Positions 31,155 to 38,436 of a stretch of 44,352 nt of DNA are shown here, one piece after another. The notes under the pieces are model-generated. The model made no database searches, was not told where the DNA came from, and was given only the letters and a program-made list of their open reading frames with translations. The DNA is from JAIVGZ01 sp964552205 (GTDB lineage: Bacteria; Pseudomonadota; Gammaproteobacteria; Natronospirales; JAIVGZ01): positions 1 through 44,352 of the forward strand of contig CAZKFT010000014.1 in the NCBI GenBank assembly GCA_964552205.1, read 5' to 3'. The position numbers and the translations under genes were made by a program. Position 1 is the stretch's first letter, and every line of letters begins with the position of its first letter.

Positions 31155-31379
31155 ATGTCCAGATTTTTCCGCCGCAGGAAGTTCTGTCGTTTCACGGCAG
31201 AGGGTGTTACCGAGATTGATTACAAGGATCTCGCAACGCTGAAGAATTACATCACCGAGACCGGCAAGATTGTGCCGAGCCGGGTAACAGGCACCAAGGC
31301 GCGTTACCAGCGTCAGCTCGCGACCGCAGTGAAGCGGGCGCGGTTCCTGGCTCTGCTGCCGTACTGCGACCAGCACTAA
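31155..31379 (+). CDS. rpsR: 30S ribosomal protein S18
   Basis: The 74-residue protein is the S6 partner on the 30S platform. It has the canonical run FFRRRKFCRFTAEG, IDYKDLATLKNYITETGKIVPSRVTG and the basic KRARFLALLPYCDQH end. It follows rpsF by 17 bp. The initial Cys in KFCRF could be a remnant zinc ligand, but the full four-Cys C+ form is not present. Confidence 0.97.
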   Translation: MSRFFRRRKFCRFTAEGVTEIDYKDLATLKNYITETGKIVPSRVTGTKARYQRQLATAVKRARFLALLPYCDQH

Positions 31380-31383
31380 GGGT

Positions 31384-32280
31384 TTGAAGGAAGCGCTCGT
31401 CTGGGTCATGGCGTCGCGCTGGCGCGCGTCGGCCGTGGCAGCGGTGTTGGCCCTGCTGCCGTTCACCGGCATGCTGGCGTCGGCGCTGATTGCCCTGGCC
31501 GTTCTTCGGTTCGGCTTGCGCGAAGGGCTGCTGGTGGCGCTGGTTGCTGCTGGCGGTGTTGCCGTCCTGGACTTGCTGTCAGGGGGCGGTACCGGGCGGG
31601 TGGTGGCATTGGTTGCCATCAACTGGCTGCCTGTCATCGGTCTCGCGGCTGTGTTGGCGAGGACCGTCTCGCTGGCACGGACCTTGCAGATTGCAGGCAT
31701 CGCCGGGATAGGTGTGGTGGTCGGAGTGTTTGCGGCCGCCGGGGGCGACCCCGCAGAGTTCTGGTTCGAGGTGTTGCGGGACACGGTTCTGCCGTTCCTC
31801 GAACAGGTAGGAATGCCGATGAACCGTGAGGTGCTGGAGGAGGCATTGCCACAGATGGCGATGCTGATGACCGGTCTTGCGGCGGCTTTCTGGGCCGCAG
31901 GTCACTTCATCACCTTGCTGCTTGCCCGTTGGTGGCAAGCCATCGTGGTGAACCCGGGTGGCTTCCGGAAGGAGTTCCACTCGCTGCGGCTGGGTGGTGT
32001 TGCAACCATGCTGGGTAGCCTCGGTTTTGTTGCCGGCATGCTTCTGGACAACGCGCTGCTGACAAATGTGTCGCTGGTGTTGGTGATGGTGTTTGCGATC
32101 CAGGGCCTTGCGGTGTTGCACGGCGTCGCGGGCATGGCGAAGTTGCACTGGGGCTGGTTGGTTCCGCCCTATGTTTTTCTGGTGATGTTGCCTCCGCACA
32201 TGGTCGCATTGCTGGCAGTGATGGGATTCATCGACCACTGGGTTGATTTCAGGGGTCGGATTGGCAAGGGTATCAATTAA
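31384..32280 (+). CDS. DUF2232 polytopic membrane protein
   Basis: The 298-residue inner-membrane protein has about eight hydrophobic segments (for example AAVLALLPFTGMLASALIALAVL near 20-40, AGIAGIGVVVGVFAAAG near 105-120, and VPPYVFLVMLPPHMVALLAVMGF near 260-285). It matches the DUF2232 (YybS-like) type found between rpsR and rplI in many proteobacteria; no function is established. The start is uncertain: TTG at 31384, 4 bp after rpsR, or ATG at 31408. Its location within a ribosomal protein operon links its expression to growth rate. Confidence 0.82.
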   Translation: MKEALVWVMASRWRASAVAAVLALLPFTGMLASALIALAVLRFGLREGLLVALVAAGGVAVLDLLSGGGTGRVVALVAINWLPVIGLAAVLARTVSLARTLQIAGIAGIGVVVGVFAAAGGDPAEFWFEVLRDTVLPFLEQVGMPMNREVLEEALPQMAMLMTGLAAAFWAAGHFITLLLARWWQAIVVNPGGFRKEFHSLRLGGVATMLGSLGFVAGMLLDNALLTNVSLVLVMVFAIQGLAVLHGVAGMAKLHWGWLVPPYVFLVMLPPHMVALLAVMGFIDHWVDFRGRIGKGIN

Positions 32281-32281
32281 C

Positions 32282-32306
32282 GTAGGAGCGGCGCATAGCG
32301 TCGCAA
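32282..32306 (+). repeat. REP-like hairpin between the DUF2232 gene and rplI
   Basis: GTAGGAGCGGCGCATAGCGTCGCAA contains GCGGCGC (32288-32294), loop ATA and GCGTCGC (32298-32304), a 7-bp stem with one G-T pair. Its head GTAGGAGCGGC matches the mutL element (GTGGGAGCGGC) in ten of eleven bases, suggesting one family. It occupies nearly all of the 38-bp intergenic gap. Confidence 0.6.
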
Positions 32307-32318
32307 AAGGTGAAAAAG

Positions 32319-32774
32319 ATGGAAGTCATCCTGTTGTCGAAAGTCGAAAACCTCGGAAACATCGGGGACAAGGTCAAGGTCCGTGCCGGGTACGGTCGTA
32401 ACTTCCTGATTCCGACCGGTAAGGCCGCCCCGGCTACCGCAGAGAACCTGGCTGCATTCGAGGCACGCCGTGCGGAATTGGAGAAGCAGGCTGCTGCAGC
32501 ACTGGCCGCGGCCAAGACGCGTGCGGGCCAGATCGAGGCCCTCGGTGGTAGTATTGAAATCACTGCCAAGGTTGGCACGGAAGGGCACCTTTTCGGTTCG
32601 GTGGGAACTGTCGATATCTCCGAGGCCATGGCGGCCAAGGGTGTCGAGGTGGAGCGCGGCGAAGTGCGTCTGCCGGACGGCCCAATCCGCACCGCAGGCG
32701 AGCATGAGATCGTGCTGCACCTGCACACCGATGTGAATGTCGACTTCAAGGTCATCGTCGTCGGCGAAGAGTAA
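32319..32774 (+). CDS. rplI: 50S ribosomal protein L9
   Basis: The 151-residue protein binds domain V of 23S rRNA and helps maintain reading frame. The N-terminal domain is MEVILLSKVENLGNIGDKVKV-like with the invariant GYGRNFLIPTGKA segment, followed by the long connecting helix (about 45-75) and the C-terminal domain (GHLFGSVGTVDISEAMAAKG ... HTDVNVDFKVIVVGE). ATG at 32319 is chosen over the in-frame GTG at 32310 because it matches the family start; AAAGGTG just upstream serves as Shine-Dalgarno. Confidence 0.97.
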   Translation: MEVILLSKVENLGNIGDKVKVRAGYGRNFLIPTGKAAPATAENLAAFEARRAELEKQAAAALAAAKTRAGQIEALGGSIEITAKVGTEGHLFGSVGTVDISEAMAAKGVEVERGEVRLPDGPIRTAGEHEIVLHLHTDVNVDFKVIVVGEE

Positions 32775-32776
32775 TC

Positions 32777-32792
32777 ACCGGCCTGGGCCGGT
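32777..32792 (+). other. GC-rich hairpin in the rplI-dnaB gap
   Basis: ACCGGC (32777-32782), loop CTGG and GCCGGT (32787-32792) form a perfect 6-bp stem immediately after the rplI stop. It is followed by TGTAGAGGG, not a T-run, so it is not a canonical terminator. It may protect the ribosomal mRNA 3' end or attenuate dnaB expression. Confidence 0.5.
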
Positions 32793-32806
32793 TGTAGAGG
32801 GCTCCA

Positions 32807-34222
32807 ATGGCTGCTGGTGCACCACAAGTCATGGCACACCTTGACGGCTCCGACGCCGTCAAGGTGCCGCCACACTCCATCGAAGCCGAGCAGGCGGTGC
32901 TTGGCGGTCTTATGCTCGATAACGCGGCCTGGGACCAGATTGCAGACCGCGTCACAGAGCATGACTTCTATCGCAATCAACACCGGCTGATATTCCGGGC
33001 CCTCGGAACCCTCGCAGAGCGTAATGACCCCCTGGATGCCGTCACGGTGTCCGAATACCTGGAACGCAACAATGCGCTCGAGGAAGCCGGTGGATTGTCC
33101 TACCTGGCCACGCTCGCACGCGATACGCCAAGTGCAAGCAATATCCGGGCGTATGCAGACATCGTGCGCGAGCGCGCCATGCTCCGCCAACTCATCACCA
33201 TCGGTGGCCAGATTGCGGACTCAGCCTTTGCACCGACCGGACGCAGTGCAGGCGACCTGGTCGAGGATGCAGAGCGCCGCGTGTTCGAGATTGCAGACCG
33301 CGGCAGCCGCGCGCGCAGTGCTTTCCAGCCACTCAAGGACCTGCTGACCAAAGCCGTCGACCGCATCGACGAACTTTTCCATTCAGACTCGCATATCACA
33401 GGTGTGCCTACCGGCTTCACCCGTTTTGATGACATGACCTCCGGTATGCAGCGCGGCGACTTGATTATCATCGCCGGTCGTCCATCCATGGGTAAGACCA
33501 GCTTTGCGATGAATATCGCCGAGCATGCAGCCATCAAGGAAAAGGTGCCCACAGCCATCTTCTCCATGGAAATGCCTGGTGAGCAACTGGCGCTCAGACT
33601 GATTTCCAATCTGGGGCGTATCAACCAGTCCAAGATCCGCAATGGCAGGTTTTCGGATGATGACTGGCCCAGAATTTCTTCTGCGGTCACCATCCTCTCC
33701 GACGCACCGATGTTCATCGACGACTCCGCTGGCCTGACCCCGACCGAGTTGCGAGCAAGAGCTCGACGACTCAAGCGCGAGCACGGCTTGGGCCTGATCG
33801 TGGTCGACTACCTGCAATTGATGCAGGTTGCTGGCACCAAGGAGAACCGCGCCACGGAAATCTCCGAAATCTCGCGTGGTCTGAAGGCGCTTGCGAAGGA
33901 ACTGGATGTGCCCGTCATCGCCCTGTCCCAGCTCAACCGTTCGGTGGAGCAGCGCAATGACAAGCGTCCGGTGATGTCGGATTTGCGCGAGTCCGGTGCG
34001 ATTGAGCAGGACGCTGATGTGATCGCCTTCATCTATCGCGAAGAAGTCTATGACAAGGAAACACGTCGCAAGGGCATTGCAGATGTCATCATCGCAAAGC
34101 AACGAAACGGCCCGATAGGCGAAGTCCAGCTGACCTTCCTCGGTGAGTACACGAAGTTCGAGAACCTCGCCTCAGAGGAAGCCTACGGCGACTACCAGCC
34201 GCCCCCCGATTACGGGCAGTGA
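32807..34222 (+). CDS. dnaB: replicative DNA helicase DnaB
   Basis: The 471-residue hexameric helicase unwinds DNA at the fork. The N-terminal primase-binding domain begins PPHSIEAEQAVLGGLMLDNAAWD. The RecA-like domain has Walker A GRPSMGKTSFAMNIA (about 224-238), Walker B LIVVDYLQLMQ, the EISRGLKALAKELDVPVIALSQLNRSVE-type motif H3 and DLRESGAIEQDADVI. No intein interrupts it. GAGGG at 32797-32801 is the Shine-Dalgarno. It is co-directional with rplI and overlaps alr by 4 nt (GTGA). Confidence 0.96.
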   Translation: MAAGAPQVMAHLDGSDAVKVPPHSIEAEQAVLGGLMLDNAAWDQIADRVTEHDFYRNQHRLIFRALGTLAERNDPLDAVTVSEYLERNNALEEAGGLSYLATLARDTPSASNIRAYADIVRERAMLRQLITIGGQIADSAFAPTGRSAGDLVEDAERRVFEIADRGSRARSAFQPLKDLLTKAVDRIDELFHSDSHITGVPTGFTRFDDMTSGMQRGDLIIIAGRPSMGKTSFAMNIAEHAAIKEKVPTAIFSMEMPGEQLALRLISNLGRINQSKIRNGRFSDDDWPRISSAVTILSDAPMFIDDSAGLTPTELRARARRLKREHGLGLIVVDYLQLMQVAGTKENRATEISEISRGLKALAKELDVPVIALSQLNRSVEQRNDKRPVMSDLRESGAIEQDADVIAFIYREEVYDKETRRKGIADVIIAKQRNGPIGEVQLTFLGEYTKFENLASEEAYGDYQPPPDYGQ

Positions 34223-35304
34223 AGGCGAATTCGCGTAGTGCCACGGCGTTGGTTTCCCGGGACGCCATCGCACATAACCTGAAACGACTCCGCGACATCT
34301 CCCATGGCGCCCGCATACTGGCTGTCGTGAAGGCCAATGCCTATGGCCACGGCATCGCGGGTGTTGCATTCGATATTGCCGCCGGCACCGACGCCTTGGC
34401 TGTCGCCTCTGTGGAAGAGGGGGTGGCACTTCGTGAACTGGGCGTGTCTGGCGCAATCGTGGTTCTCGAGGGCGCACGGTCCGGCGCCGAGCTTGAATGG
34501 GCCATGGAACACCGGCTTGAGCTTGTAGTGCACTGCGAGGAGCAGGTGGACAAGCTGGAGGGCGCAGCGACCAGCGAACCCCTGACGGTCTGGTTCAAGA
34601 TTGACACCGGCATGAACCGACTCGGTTTCCGCACTGAGCAGGCTCACGCAGCCTGGGACAGGCTGAGAACCCTGCCGGCAGTCGGCGCCATCCGGTTGAT
34701 GACTCACCTGGCCAAAGCTGACCTCCGGGACGATGAGATGACCCCAAGGCAATTGACCCGATTCGAGACCACGACCCGTGGTTGGCCCGGAGAGCGGTCG
34801 ATTGCCAACTCAGCTGGGTTGTTCGCCTGGAAGGAAACCCATGCTGATTGGGTCAGGCCGGGCCTAGCGCTTTACGGGGTATCCCCGTTTGAGGGCAGTA
34901 CCGGTCTGGATCTGGGCCTGAAACCGGTCATGACGCTCAAGGCCAGCCTGATTGCGGTACGCGACGTCGCTCGTGGGGAGACGGTTGGCTACGGGGGTGC
35001 CTGGACTGCCCCTCGCGCGACCCGCCTGGGGGTAGTCGGGATCGGGTATGGAGACGGCTACCCTCGCCATGCGGGTGAGGAGGCGGTTGCCTTGGTGGAG
35101 GGCGTTCGCTGCCCAATTGTTGGGCGCGTATCCATGGACATGTTGACGGTGGATCTGAACGGATGCCCTGGCGCGCGGGTCGGCGCTCAGGTGACCTGTT
35201 GGGGAGAGGACTTGCCAGTCGAGGAGGTCGCCAAGGCTTGCAACACCATACCTTGGACGCTGTTGTGTGGCGTCACCGCACGGGTCAAGCTCGAGTACGT
35301 CTGA
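34219..35304 (+). CDS. alr: alanine racemase
   Basis: The 361-residue PLP enzyme makes D-alanine for peptidoglycan. The PLP lysine is Lys38 in AVVKANAYGHG, and the catalytic tyrosine lies in IGYGDGYPRHAG near 275. Other motifs: FKIDTGMNRLGF, MTHLAKAD, SIANSAG, VRPGLALYG and VGRVSMDMLTVDL. The start is GTG overlapping dnaB, as in E. coli where alr follows dnaB. It abuts the convergent FHA gene with no base between the stop codons. Confidence 0.96.
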   Translation: MKANSRSATALVSRDAIAHNLKRLRDISHGARILAVVKANAYGHGIAGVAFDIAAGTDALAVASVEEGVALRELGVSGAIVVLEGARSGAELEWAMEHRLELVVHCEEQVDKLEGAATSEPLTVWFKIDTGMNRLGFRTEQAHAAWDRLRTLPAVGAIRLMTHLAKADLRDDEMTPRQLTRFETTTRGWPGERSIANSAGLFAWKETHADWVRPGLALYGVSPFEGSTGLDLGLKPVMTLKASLIAVRDVARGETVGYGGAWTAPRATRLGVVGIGYGDGYPRHAGEEAVALVEGVRCPIVGRVSMDMLTVDLNGCPGARVGAQVTCWGEDLPVEEVAKACNTIPWTLLCGVTARVKLEYV

Positions 35305-36033
35305 CTACTTGATGAGGTAGAACCCCATCTTGACGTTGGCGAGCTCGATGACGTCATTGTCCGTGAGCGGGTGTGCCTGCGGCCCAATGGGCTTGCCGTT
35401 GACCGTCGGTGGTCCCTGACCTTCACCACTTTCCACCGGGACGATAAAGAATCCGTCTGCCCGACGGGTGAGGGCGGCAACCTGGACACCAGGTCGTCCC
35501 AGCGTTGTGAGTGCCTTGACGAGTTCCAGCTCCTTGCCCTTGGCGCTACCGGAAAGGACTTGTAGCTTGCCGCGTGGCAGGCCAGCTGGTTTGGCATCTG
35601 GGTCGATTGGGGCTGCGCCGCTCGCGGTCGATTGCGCCACGGCCTTGTTGACGGCGTCCAGATTGGGTTGTCCCGGCGCGTCCGCTTTCTTCGCGCTGGG
35701 ACGGATGATCATGGTCTTCTCGAAATCATCCTCGTCGCCTTCCGCCTCGGTTGCAGTGAACTTGAGTTCGTGACGACCGATGGTGACGACGTCCCCGTCT
35801 TGCAGGGCGTGCTTCTTGATGACCTTGCCGTTGACGAAGGTGCCATTGGTGCTGCCCAAGTCTTCAATGAATGAATCATTGAGGATGGTCAGTATGGCGG
35901 CATGCCGACTGGAGGCAGCCTTGTCATCGAGATGGATGTCATTTTCCGGAAGGCGTCCGATAGTGCAACGCTCTTTATCGAGCTCAAAGTCACGTAACGT
36001 ACTGCCTTCCAGGGTGATGATCAGCTTGCCCAT
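35305..36033 (-). CDS. tandem FHA-domain protein
   Basis: The start ATG 36033 (MGKLIITLEG) gives 242 residues; the longer open frame lacks support and a GGGGG precedes this ATG. FHA1 (about 1-95) has every phosphothreonine-binding signature: GR at 26-27, SSRH at 41-44 and STNGTFVNG at 61-69. A charged linker (96-152) includes DDFEKTMIIRP, a threonine in an acidic setting that could be a kinase target. FHA2 (about 155-242) keeps GR and VNGKPIG but lacks the S-x-x-H core, so it is degenerate. It lies 23 bp downstream of the phosphatase gene and is the likely reader or output of the kinase. Confidence 0.9.
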   Translation of the reverse strand: MGKLIITLEGSTLRDFELDKERCTIGRLPENDIHLDDKAASSRHAAILTILNDSFIEDLGSTNGTFVNGKVIKKHALQDGDVVTIGRHELKFTATEAEGDEDDFEKTMIIRPSAKKADAPGQPNLDAVNKAVAQSTASGAAPIDPDAKPAGLPRGKLQVLSGSAKGKELELVKALTTLGRPGVQVAALTRRADGFFIVPVESGEGQGPPTVNGKPIGPQAHPLTDNDVIELANVKMGFYLIK

Positions 36034-36056
36034 TTTTGCCCCCGTGTTGGACGTGC

Positions 36057-36881
36057 TCAGCCGAACCAGTCGGTTACCCGGTTGAGCCACCTTTTGCGGG
36101 TCCTGGGCGGTGTCAACGCCTGGACCAGCACTGCAGATATGTTGTCGCGCCCGCCGTTATCGTTGGCGAGCTTCACCAACTGTTCTGCCGCTGCATGAAG
36201 ATTAGCACCAAAATTGCTGATGGTTAAGCCGATATTGGCATCTTCCACCATGTCCGAGAGGCCGTCCGAGCACAATAGGTAGGTATCCCCCGGCAGAACC
36301 AGCTCCTCGGCCACGGTGACTTCGACCTTTTTTCCTATCCCCAAGGCGCGGGTAACCAGGTTCTTATTCAAGGAGTTCTTGGCTTCTTCTGGGGTGTAAA
36401 AGCCCCTGGCCACCAGCTCAGCAAGCAGGGAATGGTCGATGGTGACCTGCTCAATCTGGTCGTTCCGGACCCGATATAGCCTTGAATCCCCCACATGGGC
36501 AATCGAAACCCGGTCTCCGTGGAACAGGGCCGCCACCACCGTGGTGCCCATCCCAGCGCACTGGGGCTGGGTTTGGGAAGCCCTGAAGATGACATGGTTG
36601 GCCTTGCGGATGGCGTCCCTCAGCATGATGCTCTGAGGAGTGAGCCCGGTCTCCGGGTCGTCGGGTTGTTCGGCGATCCGCGCCAGATTCTCCGCGGCAT
36701 GAGCCATGACGGACTTGATGGTGATGGCGCTTGCAACTTCCCCGGCCTGGTATCCCCCCATGCCGTCCGCCACCACTGCGAGGCCAATTTCTGCGTTGAA
36801 GGCGATGCAGTCCTCATTGTGGTCGCGGACGAGTCCGCGATCCGTGAGTCCGGCGAACTCGAGGAAGCCACTCAGACCCAC
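36057..36881 (-). CDS. PP2C-type serine/threonine phosphatase
   Basis: The 274-residue cytosolic enzyme has all PP2C metal-site motifs: RDHNEDC (Asp24), VADGMGGYQAGEVA (Asp39), AHVGDSRLYRV, LCSDGLSDMV (Asp206) and GGRDNISAVLV (Asp246). It resembles Stp/PstP phosphatases that oppose Hanks-type kinases. The start is GTG and overlaps the kinase stop by 10 nt, implying coupled translation. A basic/tryptophan-rich C-terminus (PPRTRKRWLNRVTDWFG) has no clear function; an amphipathic membrane contact is possible. The neighbours make it the reversal arm of the kinase. Confidence 0.94.
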   Translation of the reverse strand: MGLSGFLEFAGLTDRGLVRDHNEDCIAFNAEIGLAVVADGMGGYQAGEVASAITIKSVMAHAAENLARIAEQPDDPETGLTPQSIMLRDAIRKANHVIFRASQTQPQCAGMGTTVVAALFHGDRVSIAHVGDSRLYRVRNDQIEQVTIDHSLLAELVARGFYTPEEAKNSLNKNLVTRALGIGKKVEVTVAEELVLPGDTYLLCSDGLSDMVEDANIGLTISNFGANLHAAAEQLVKLANDNGGRDNISAVLVQALTPPRTRKRWLNRVTDWFG

Positions 36882-38392
36882 AGGTCGCCCTCTTCGGAGT
36901 GCAACGCCCGCAGCGCCCGCGCAAAGTCGCTCCCCCGTTGAAAGCGGTCATCGGGGTTCTTGCCCATCGCGCGTTCAACGATGGCATCCATTTCGTCGGG
37001 TAGGTCGGAGCGCAACATACTTATCGCGGGCGGGTCCTCGTTCGACACTACATCGAGTAGCCGCTGCATGGTGTCGGCCCTGAAGGGCAGCTGTCCGGTC
37101 AGCAATTGGTAGAGGGTGATGCCCAGCGAGAAAATATCGGCGCGGCCATCTAGTGTCCTGCCCTTGAGCTGTTCCGGTGACATATAGGACGGTGTACCCA
37201 GCACCAGGCCGATACGCGTCTTGGTGGAGTCCGTGATTCGTGCGATGCCGAAGTCCGTTATTTTTACCGAGCGCAGATCACGGTCGTATACGAGGTTGGC
37301 AGGTTTGATGTCGCGATGAATGACCCCTTGGCTGTGGGCGTAGTCCAGACCCTCCGCAGCTTGCGCGACAATCTCGATGACTGTCGTGACCGGCAACAGG
37401 CTGCTTGGTTTGATATGCGCATTCAAATCCTTGCCACGCAACAGTTCCATGGCAATCCATGCCAGCCCGTCCGCCTCGCCGGCATCGTAGATGGTGACGA
37501 TATGTGGATGGGTCAGCTTGCCAGCGGTCTCCGCCTCGCGGAAAAATCGTTCCTTGATGCTCGCGAGCTCTTCCGGGTCGAGGTCGCGGCCGAGTTGCAT
37601 GGTCTTGATGGCCACCACGCGACCGATCTTCGGGTCGCGCCCTTTGTACACGACACCCATCGCGCCCTTACCCAGGATCTCTTGAACCTCGTATCGCCCG
37701 AGTACCAGCCGTCCTTCCTCTTCGGCTGAAGCCTGGCTTGAGGCGGCGGCCTCGAGCATGAGTTCTGCACGGCGGATACGCTGCTGGATATCGCGAAACG
37801 ACGGGTTGCTTTTGGCGATGAAACTGAACACCAGCGCTGCGCGGTCGAATCGCTTCTTCGACTCATACTCCTGCGCGAGCTTGTACAGGATTTTGTGGAC
37901 GGGTTCCCCCGGAAGGCATTGCCGGAATGCGGCGAAAGCCCCGTCAAGGTCGCCCCTGGCCTGTAGCGCCATGCCCTCAAGCCGGTGCTCGTCAGAATCA
38001 TCCGGAGTGGCCGCCGGTTGGCGCTTGCGCTTGGGTTTGGGCTGCGGCGGTGCAGGTGGCGGCGCTACCACCCGATCGGCGACTGGCTGCGTTTCCGCCG
38101 GGGCGCCCAAAGGTGACACCAGTTGTCCTGCAATCAGGAATAGGGCAGCGAAACCGAGATTGGCAGGCAGCAGGATGTCAGCGAGCAGGAACAATGCCGC
38201 CAACAGAAGTGACCCGCGACTTGCCGCCTGTTCGGACAGGGAGGGCGCGAATGTGAGTAGCCAGATTGCCGCAGCGGCCACAAAGATGGAGCCGGGCAAC
38301 TCACCCATGTCAGGTAACCAGCTCAAGGCCAACGCCGCGGGCGTCAACATCAGTGCAAGCCACCAACCAGGATGGAAGTATCGACCCCTCAT
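36872..38392 (-). CDS. membrane-anchored Hanks-type serine/threonine kinase with N-terminal membrane domain and helical repeat region
   Basis: From the ATG at 38392 (MRGRYFHPGW) the protein has 506 residues; upstream open frame is antisense to radA. Three or four membrane helices (about 10-27, 35-50, 58-75, 76-95) come first, then a proline-rich basic linker (108-130), a TPR-like helical segment (about 135-215), and the kinase domain at the C-terminus (230-500). The kinase is complete: glycine loop GKGAMG (241-246), Lys263, HRD 359-361, DFG 380-382 and SPE 405-407. Usual PASTA/PrkC-like kinases have the opposite order (kinase first, sensor outside). Here almost nothing is periplasmic, so input is probably cytosolic through the helical repeats. 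It heads the kinase-phosphatase-FHA operon. Confidence 0.93.
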   Translation of the reverse strand: MRGRYFHPGWWLALMLTPAALALSWLPDMGELPGSIFVAAAAIWLLTFAPSLSEQAASRGSLLLAALFLLADILLPANLGFAALFLIAGQLVSPLGAPAETQPVADRVVAPPPAPPQPKPKRKRQPAATPDDSDEHRLEGMALQARGDLDGAFAAFRQCLPGEPVHKILYKLAQEYESKKRFDRAALVFSFIAKSNPSFRDIQQRIRRAELMLEAAASSQASAEEEGRLVLGRYEVQEILGKGAMGVVYKGRDPKIGRVVAIKTMQLGRDLDPEELASIKERFFREAETAGKLTHPHIVTIYDAGEADGLAWIAMELLRGKDLNAHIKPSSLLPVTTVIEIVAQAAEGLDYAHSQGVIHRDIKPANLVYDRDLRSVKITDFGIARITDSTKTRIGLVLGTPSYMSPEQLKGRTLDGRADIFSLGITLYQLLTGQLPFRADTMQRLLDVVSNEDPPAISMLRSDLPDEMDAIVERAMGKNPDDRFQRGSDFARALRALHSEEGDLWV

Positions 38393-38400
38393 TGGAGCGG

Positions 38401-38406
38401 AGTATA
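38401..38406 (-). promoter_or_regulatory. -10 element of the kinase operon
   Basis: On the minus strand TATACT ends 8 nt before the kinase ATG, with CCGCTCCA between and no Shine-Dalgarno. It lies in the 44-bp region shared with divergent radA. No strong -35 is evident. Confidence 0.4.
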
Positions 38407-38421
38407 ACGGAATGACCGTGC

Positions 38422-38427
38422 TAACAT
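38422..38427 (+). promoter_or_regulatory. possible -10 element of radA
   Basis: TAACAT is followed after 9 nt (CCCTGCGCG) by the radA ATG, with no Shine-Dalgarno. An alternative TATAAC at 38404-38409 would give a leader of about 20 nt. No strong -35 supports either. Confidence 0.35.
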
Positions 38428-38436
38428 CCCTGCGCG

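Noticed and set aside
32807..34222. Possible intein in dnaB
   Set aside because: DnaB often hosts inteins at Walker A, but the frame here is continuous and of normal length (471 residues).
35305..38392. Reading the FHA/PP2C/kinase genes as part of a type VI secretion cluster
   Set aside because: No Tss, Hcp, VgrG or ClpV genes occur in the window. Threonine phosphorylation modules are used in T6SS, but nothing here ties the cassette to one.
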